A stretch of DNA of 40,581 nt from Sphaerotilus sp. (GTDB lineage: Bacteria > Pseudomonadota > Gammaproteobacteria > Burkholderiales > Burkholderiaceae_C). Shown in pieces: positions 35,360 to 40,581 of this stretch (position 1 is its first letter; the number at the start of each line of letters is the position of its first letter). Below the pieces are notes generated by a model that made no database searches, was not told the origin of the DNA, and saw only the letters and a list, made by a program, of their open reading frames with translations. Where the stretch lies: the NCBI GenBank assembly GCA_013299055.1, contig JAAFKB010000031.1, positions 1 to 40,581 of the forward strand, read 5' to 3'. The position numbers and the translations under genes are program-made.

Positions 35360-38300
35360 AGCTCAAGTTCAAGACCCAGGCGTACCAGTCCGCCGCCGTG
35401 CAGGCCGTGGTGGACTGCTTCAAGGGCCAGCCACTGGCAACGCTGAAGGCGCAAACGTACACGCTCGATCCAGGGCGGGTGACCACCCCCGTACAAAGAT
35501 CCTTCGATGACGACAGTACAGGCAACGCATTCAAGAACGCGGACTTGACGCTGACCGACACGCAGTTGCGGGACAACATCCAGCAGGTGCAACGCGGGCA
35601 GAACCTCCCCATGTCCGAGGCCCTGATCAAGACCAAGGTGGCCAAGATCAACCTCGACGTGGAGATGGAAACCGGCACCGGCAAGACCTACTGCTACATC
35701 AAGACGATCTTCGAGCTGAACCGCCGCCACGGCTGGAGCAAGTTCATCATCGTCGTGCCCAGCATCGCCATCCGCGAGGGTGTGGCCAAGTCGCTGGAGA
35801 TCACCGCCGAGCACTTCCTGGAGACCTACCAGAAGAAGGCGCGCTTCTTCATCTACAACTCCAAGCAACTGCACCACCTGGAGAGCTTCTCGTCGGACGC
35901 CGGCATCAACGTCATGGTCATCAACGTGCAGGCATTCGCCGCCAAGGGTGCCGACAACCGCCGCATCTACGAGGCACTGGACGATTTCCAGTCGCGCAAG
36001 CCGATCGACGTGATCAGCGCCAACCGCCCCGTCCTGATCCTGGACGAACCCCAGAAGATGGAAGGCGCCCAGACCCTGAAGTCGCTGGAAGAGTTCAAGG
36101 CCCTGATGGTGCTGCGCTACTCCGCCACCCACAAGACCACCCACCACAAGATCCACCGGCTGGATGCGCTGGACGCCTACAACCAGAAGCTGGTGAAGAA
36201 GATCGCCGTGCGCGGCATCGCGGTGAAGGGGCTGGCAGGCACGGCGGGCTACCTGTACCTGCAATCCATCGAGATTTCGAGCAAGAAGCCGCCCGAGGCC
36301 CGTGTCGAATTCGAGCAGAAGCTGGCCAGCGGCCACATCAAGCGCATCGTCAGAAAGCTGTCCAAAGGCGACAACCTGTTCGACCTGTCCAACGAACTGG
36401 ACCAGTACCGCGAGGGCTTTGTCGTCTCGGACATCAACGCCAACACCGACACCCTGAGCTTCACCAACGGCGTCGAGCTGACGGTGGGCGATGCGACTGG
36501 CGACGTGACCGAGGCGGTGCTCCGCCGCATCCAGATCCGCGAAGCCATCAAGGCGCATTTCGACAAGGAGCAGGCCCTGTTCCAGCAAGGCGTGAAGGTC
36601 TTGACGCTGTACTTCATCGACGAGGTGGCCAAGTACCGCGACTACACCCGCGCCGACGAGAAGGGGGAGTACGCCCGCATCTTCGAGGAGGAATACACCC
36701 AGTACCTCAACGAGATGCTGGACCTGGACGAGACGCCCTACATCCAGTACCTCAAGGGCATTGCCACCGAGAAGACGCACAGCGGCTACTTCTCCATCGA
36801 CAAGAAGACCAAGCGACTGGCAGACCCCGACACCGAGAAACGCGGCGAGAACGCCGGGCTGTCGAACGATGCGGATGCCTACGACCTCATCCTGAAGGAC
36901 AAGGAGCGCCTGCTGTCGCTGACCGAGCCAGTGCGCTTCATCTTCTCGCACTCGGCCCTGCGCGAAGGCTGGGACAACCCCAACGTCTTCGTGATCTGCG
37001 CCCTCAAGCACAGCGACAACACCATCTCGCGCCGCCAGGAAGTGGGACGTGGCCTGCGCCTGTCCGTCAACCAGCAGGGCGACCGGATGGACCACCCGTC
37101 CACCGTCCATGACGTGAACGTGCTGACGGTCGTGGCCAGCGAGAGCTACAAGGACTTCGTAGCCGCCTTGCAGAAGGACATCAGCGATTCCTTGTCGGCA
37201 CGGCCAAAGGTGGCCGACGAGGCGTTCTTCACCGGCAAGGTGCTGAAGACCGCCGCCGGCGACGTGGAGGTCACCCCTCAGATCGCCAAGCAGATTTATC
37301 GCTATCTGGTCAAGAACGACTACACCGACGAGGCCGATCGCATCACCGAGACGTACCACGCGGACAAGAAGACCGACACCTTGGCTGCGCTGCCCCCGGA
37401 ACTCACGCCGCATGCGGCCGAGGTCCATCAGCTCATCGGCAGCGTGTTCAGCGCGGGCCAGATGGTGCTTCCAGAAGATGGCCGCAAAGCCAAGAAGCTG
37501 GAGACCAACGCCAATTTCCACAAGCAGGAATTCAAGGCACTCTGGAACCGCATCAACCGCAAGGCGGCCTACAGCGTGTCATTCGACTCCGGCGAGCTGG
37601 TGCAGAAAGCCGTCACGGCGCTCAACGACAAGGACACGGGCCTTCGTGTCACCCCGTTGCAGTACAGCGTTCAACAGGGTGAGCAAGTCGCAGCGGTCAC
37701 CCATGACGGACTCCTTGAGGGCACCACCTTCACCCTCAAGACCACGGAAACCGAACGCCATCGGCAGTCCGTACACTCGACCGTCCAGTACGACCTGATC
37801 GGCAAGCTGACCGAAGGCACCCAACTGACGCGCCGAACCGTTGCCGAAATCCTGAAGGGAATGAACGCCGCCGTTTTCGCCCAGTTCAGGACCAACCCCG
37901 AGAGTTTCATCGCCGAAGCGACTCGTTTAATCAACGAACAGAAAGCCACCATCTTCGTCCAACACATTGAAACGAAACTGAATTACACCGAATTGAGCGA
38001 GAGGTATGACTTGGATATTTTCACTTCAGGTTTAACCAAGCAGGACTTCAGTAAAGCAGGCGACAAGCTCCAGCGCCACATCTACGACTACGTGTTGACC
38101 GACTCCAAGGTCGAGCGCGACTTCGTCAGGGAGCTGGACACCAGCAGCGATGTGGTGGTCTACGCCAAGCTGCCGCGCGGCTTCCTCATCCCGACACCCG
38201 TCGGTGACTACAACCCCGACTGGGCCATCTCGTTCAAGGAGGGTTCGGTCAAGCACGTCTACTTCGTGGCAGAAACCAAAGGGTCCATGTCGTCTCTGCA

Positions 38301-38436
38301 ATTGCGCGAAATCGAGAAGACCAAGATCGCATGCGCCACCAAGTTCTTCGCGGACATCAACAAACGGCTCGCGCCGGAAAACGTTAAGTACAGCGTAGTC
38401 AACAGCTTCGACACGCTCATGACGCTGGTGAAGTAG
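35356..38436 (+). CDS. res: Type III restriction enzyme Res subunit (helicase-nuclease)
   Basis: 1026 residues. The motor starts with Walker A ETGTGKTY near 106-113, the DEAD-like box LILDEPQK near 228, and SATHKTTH near 256. The C-terminal helicase motifs include [15 protein letters not shown] and [14 protein letters not shown] near 535-570. The final 100 residues carry the endonuclease signature: GDYNPDWAI (Asp near 953) and VAETKGS (Glu-x-Lys near 971-973). All elements expected of an active Res are present. Res needs Mod for recognition and cuts 25-27 bases from unmethylated head-to-head sites. It is the last gene of the operon, coupled to the DUF1016 gene. Confidence 0.93.
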   Translation: MKLKFKTQAYQSAAVQAVVDCFKGQPLATLKAQTYTLDPGRVTTPVQRSFDDDSTGNAFKNADLTLTDTQLRDNIQQVQRGQNLPMSEALIKTKVAKINLDVEMETGTGKTYCYIKTIFELNRRHGWSKFIIVVPSIAIREGVAKSLEITAEHFLETYQKKARFFIYNSKQLHHLESFSSDAGINVMVINVQAFAAKGADNRRIYEALDDFQSRKPIDVISANRPVLILDEPQKMEGAQTLKSLEEFKALMVLRYSATHKTTHHKIHRLDALDAYNQKLVKKIAVRGIAVKGLAGTAGYLYLQSIEISSKKPPEARVEFEQKLASGHIKRIVRKLSKGDNLFDLSNELDQYREGFVVSDINANTDTLSFTNGVELTVGDATGDVTEAVLRRIQIREAIKAHFDKEQALFQQGVKVLTLYFIDEVAKYRDYTRADEKGEYARIFEEEYTQYLNEMLDLDETPYIQYLKGIATEKTHSGYFSIDKKTKRLADPDTEKRGENAGLSNDADAYDLILKDKERLLSLTEPVRFIFSHSALREGWDNPNVFVICALKHSDNTISRRQEVGRGLRLSVNQQGDRMDHPSTVHDVNVLTVVASESYKDFVAALQKDISDSLSARPKVADEAFFTGKVLKTAAGDVEVTPQIAKQIYRYLVKNDYTDEADRITETYHADKKTDTLAALPPELTPHAAEVHQLIGSVFSAGQMVLPEDGRKAKKLETNANFHKQEFKALWNRINRKAAYSVSFDSGELVQKAVTALNDKDTGLRVTPLQYSVQQGEQVAAVTHDGLLEGTTFTLKTTETERHRQSVHSTVQYDLIGKLTEGTQLTRRTVAEILKGMNAAVFAQFRTNPESFIAEATRLINEQKATIFVQHIETKLNYTELSERYDLDIFTSGLTKQDFSKAGDKLQRHIYDYVLTDSKVERDFVRELDTSSDVVVYAKLPRGFLIPTPVGDYNPDWAISFKEGSVKHVYFVAETKGSMSSLQLREIEKTKIACATKFFADINKRLAPENVKYSVVNSFDTLMTLVK

Positions 38437-38567
38437 GCGCGATGAACAGCCGCCCGTTCGTCCACTGACCGGTGACTCGCCACGGAAAAGATCGGACCTC
38501 GGGTTAACCCATATGACGTTTACGTAAACGTCAACGCAAAATCGCACGCACCCGACTGGAGCCTCCG
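38437..38567. other. Intergenic region between res and icmF
   Basis: 131 bases that close the accessory operon and carry the icmF control region. No T-rich terminator follows res. It contains a 10-bp palindrome GGGTTAACCC (38501-38510) and, three bases on, a 20-bp palindrome listed separately. No small gene is supported. Confidence 0.6.
38514..38533. promoter_or_regulatory. 20-bp perfect palindrome upstream of icmF, probable operator
   Basis: TGACGTTTACGTAAACGTCA is identical to its reverse complement and ends 34 bases before the icmF ATG. The ACGT-rich core resembles operators of TetR- or MerR-family regulators of branched-chain and fatty acid breakdown in proteobacteria (LiuR/LiuQ class, from memory). 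The regulator gene is not in the window. Confidence 0.7.
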
Positions 38568-40581
38568 ATGACCGACCTGTCCGCCGACCACAAAGCCCTG
38601 GCGAACTACCGCCCCACGAACAAGGTGCGCTTCGTCACCGCCGCGAGCCTGTTCGACGGCCACGACGCGGCGATCAACATCATGCGGCGCATCCTGCAGG
38701 GCATGGGCACCGAGGTCATCCACCTGGGGCACAACCGCTCGGTGGACGAAGTCGTCACTGCGGCGCTGCAGGAAGACGTGCAGGGCATCGCGGTCAGCAG
38801 CTACCAGGGCGGCCACGTCGAATACTTCAAGTACATGGTGGAGCTGCTCAAGGCCCGCGGCGGCGCACACATCCAGGTCTTCGGCGGCGGCGGCGGCGTG
38901 ATCGTGCCGGCCGAGATCCGCGACCTGCACAGCCACGGCGTGCGCATCTTCAGCCCCGAGGACGGCCAGCGCATGGGGCTGCAGGGGATGATCGGCGAGA
39001 TGGTGATGCGCTGCGACCAGGACTTGTCCAGCTACGCGCCCACCGACCTCGCCGCGCTGCAAGGCCACACCGAAGCGGCGTGGCGCTCGCTGGCTCAGCT
39101 CATCACCGCGCTGGAAAACGGCAAGGCCGATGCCAACGTGGTCGCCGCCGTGCATGAAGCGGCCAAGGCGAGCAAGACGCCGGTCCTGGGGATCACGGGC
39201 ACGGGCGGCGCGGGCAAGTCCAGCCTGACCGACGAGCTGATCCGCCGCCTGCGCCTCGACCAGGATGATTCGCTGCGCATCGCCGTCATCTCGATCGACC
39301 CGTCGCGGCGCAAGAGCGGCGGCGCCCTGCTCGGCGACCGCATCCGCATGAACGCCACTGGCCCGTGGTCGAACGGCCAGCGCGTCTACGTGCGCAGCCT
39401 CGCCACCCGCGACACCGGCTCGGAAGTCTCGGCCGCGCTGCCCGAGGTGCTGGCCGCCGCCAAGGTCGCCGGCTTCGACCTGATCATCGTGGAGACCTCC
39501 GGCATCGGCCAGGGCGACGCGGCGATCGTGCCGTTCGTCGATGTGCCGATGTACGTGATGACGCCCGAGTTCGGCGCGGCGAGCCAACTGGAGAAGATCG
39601 ACATGCTCGACTTCGCCGAGTTCGTCGCCATCAACAAGTTCGACCGCAAGGGCTCGGCCGACGCGCTGCGCGATGTCGCCAAGCAGGTGCAGCGCAACCG
39701 CGAAGCCTTCACCGTGATGCCCGACCAGATGCCGGTGTTCGGCACGATGGCCAGCCGCTTCAACGACGACGGCGTGACGGCGCTGTACCAGGCGCTCAAG
39801 GTCCGGCTCGGCGCGCTCGGTTTGACGCTGGGCGAAGGCCGCCTGCCGCTGGTCAACACGCGCCACAGCACGCACCAGACGCCGATCGTCCCGGCGGCCC
39901 GTGCGCGCTACCTCGCCGAGATCACCGACACCGTGCGCGGCTACAAGGCCAGAGTCCGCCAGCAGGCCACGCTCGCCCGCGAGATCCAGCAACTGCGCGC
40001 CAGTGCCGTGATGTTCCGGCAGGCCAATCCCGCGAAGAACCGCGGCGTCGAGGCACTGACCGATCTGGCGCAGCAGCGCGAGGAGCGGCTCGACCCCGGC
40101 GCGAAGAAGCTGCTCGCCCAGTGGCCCGAGATGCAGCGCGCCTACGCGGGTGACGAATACGTCGTGAAGATCCGCGACAAGGAAATCCGCACCAACCTCA
40201 TCCACACCACGCTGAGCGGCAACAAGATCCGCAAGGTCGCCCTGCCCGGCTACGAGTGCCACGGCGAGTTGCTGAAGTGGCTGATGCTGGACAACGTGCC
40301 CGGCAGCTTCCCGTTCACGGCTGGCGTGTTCGCCTTCAAGCGCGAAGGCGAAGACCCGACGCGCATGTTCGCGGGTGAAGGCGACGCTTTCCGCACCAAC
40401 CGCCGCTTCAAGCTGGTGTCCGAGGGCATCCCCGCCAAGCGCCTGTCCACCGCGTTCGACTCGGTCACGCTCTACGGCGCCGACCCCGATCCGCGCCCGG
40501 ACATCTACGGCAAGGTCGGCAACTCGGGCGTGAGCATCGCGACGCTGGACGACCTGAAGGTGCTGTATTCAGGCTTCGACC
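38568..40581 (+). CDS. icmF: Fused isobutyryl-CoA mutase IcmF (partial, 3' end outside window)
   Basis: 671 codons are visible with no stop; full-length IcmF is about 1090 residues. Domain order fits IcmF. A B12-binding domain comes first (residues about 18-150, with LFDGHDAAINIM carrying the cobalt-ligand His and a FGGGGGVIVP loop). A MeaB-like G-protein chaperone domain follows, with Walker A GTGGAGKSS near 216, ETSGIGQGDAA near 310 and NKFD near 351. The first part of the mutase domain follows a linker (IRTNLIHTTLSGNKIRKVALPG, LDNVPGSFPFTAGVFAF). It interconverts isobutyryl-CoA and n-butyryl-CoA, or related acyl-CoAs, using adenosylcobalamin. A palindromic operator lies just upstream. Confidence 0.94.
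   Translation, partial: MTDLSADHKALANYRPTNKVRFVTAASLFDGHDAAINIMRRILQGMGTEVIHLGHNRSVDEVVTAALQEDVQGIAVSSYQGGHVEYFKYMVELLKARGGAHIQVFGGGGGVIVPAEIRDLHSHGVRIFSPEDGQRMGLQGMIGEMVMRCDQDLSSYAPTDLAALQGHTEAAWRSLAQLITALENGKADANVVAAVHEAAKASKTPVLGITGTGGAGKSSLTDELIRRLRLDQDDSLRIAVISIDPSRRKSGGALLGDRIRMNATGPWSNGQRVYVRSLATRDTGSEVSAALPEVLAAAKVAGFDLIIVETSGIGQGDAAIVPFVDVPMYVMTPEFGAASQLEKIDMLDFAEFVAINKFDRKGSADALRDVAKQVQRNREAFTVMPDQMPVFGTMASRFNDDGVTALYQALKVRLGALGLTLGEGRLPLVNTRHSTHQTPIVPAARARYLAEITDTVRGYKARVRQQATLAREIQQLRASAVMFRQANPAKNRGVEALTDLAQQREERLDPGAKKLLAQWPEMQRAYAGDEYVVKIRDKEIRTNLIHTTLSGNKIRKVALPGYECHGELLKWLMLDNVPGSFPFTAGVFAFKREGEDPTRMFAGEGDAFRTNRRFKLVSEGIPAKRLSTAFDSVTLYGADPDPRPDIYGKVGNSGVSIATLDDLKVLYSGFD

Noticed and set aside
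35107..37521. 804-codon open frame on the reverse strand inside res
   Set aside because: Antisense shadow of a well-supported Res gene; GC-rich third positions keep the opposite frame open. Its translation has no recognisable motif. The same holds for the long reverse frames opposite the STAS-like gene (17424-19232), the c-di-GMP gene (21279-23564), ctaA (4837-6162) and icmF (38520-40262).
28423..38436. Assignment of the operon to BREX, DISARM or Druantia
   Set aside because: No PglZ, BrxL or BrxC, no DUF1998 protein and no active PLD protein were found; the Mod and Res subunits point to type III restriction-modification.
38437..38567. Attachment site or direct repeat marking the end of a mobile element
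   Set aside because: No integrase, tRNA or matching repeat was found at the other end near 28200-28420; the island border stays undefined.
1..40581. tRNA, rRNA, insertion sequence or CRISPR array
   Set aside because: No cloverleaf-like gene, transposase, terminal inverted repeat pair or regularly spaced repeat was recognised by eye; short or divergent ones could be missed.

Overview
The window is high-GC DNA, tightly packed and almost free of long gaps. It reads as the chromosome of a betaproteobacterium of the order Burkholderiales. Indicators are the aa3 oxidase gene order with DUF2970 and 'twin transmembrane' (DUF2909) small proteins, a Bug-type tricarboxylate receptor, the ybeX/corC-lnt pair, hslVU beside a STAS-like protein, and a fused isobutyryl-CoA mutase. 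A Leptothrix/Sphaerotilus/Rubrivivax-type relative is my guess from memory, not shown by the sequence.

Layout. (1) Positions 1-7711 hold the end of a cytochrome c oxidase (aa3) cluster: ctaD (cut by the window edge), a 40-residue assembly protein, ctaG, a DUF2970 protein and ctaE with a terminator. These are followed by a reversed DUF2909 gene, then SURF1, an SCO-like membrane protein, ctaA, ctaB and a lipoprotein SCO1. Subunits, copper chaperones and heme A synthesis thus sit together. (2) 7725-16913 holds a periplasmic Bug receptor, uup (reverse), a Kef-like antiporter with ybdK, lnt and corC (reverse), and a CobW-type GTPase. (3) 17012-23417 holds a DksA with a degenerate zinc site, a STAS-like protein, hslV-hslU, and a PAS-GGDEF-EAL protein with both c-di-GMP active sites intact. 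(4) 28192-23405 (reverse) holds a nitrate/nitrite ABC transporter operon (nrtA-nrtB-nrtD), an unrecognised 187-residue protein and coaX. Its upstream DNA shows a sigma-54 promoter match and a leader whose hairpin competes with an intrinsic terminator, as in NasT/NasR antitermination.

(5) 28423-38436 is an accessory five-gene defence-type operon, all forward. It encodes a PLD-like/SNF2 helicase, a DUF4391 protein, a type III-like Mod methyltransferase, a DUF1016 (YhcG) PDDEXK protein, and a type III Res subunit with a C-terminal nuclease motif. The first two genes, and the fourth and fifth, overlap by ATGA. The mod gene carries an 11-G tract near its 5' end. Gain or loss of one G stops translation within about a dozen codons, so this looks like a phase-variable restriction-modification switch. 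Its middle third, including the target-recognition region, is far more AT-rich than the surroundings. This is the most unusual part of the window.

(6) 38568-40581 is the 5' two-thirds of icmF (B12-binding plus MeaB-like GTPase plus the start of the mutase), behind a perfect 20-bp palindrome that looks like an operator. No rRNA, tRNA, CRISPR array or insertion sequence was seen.
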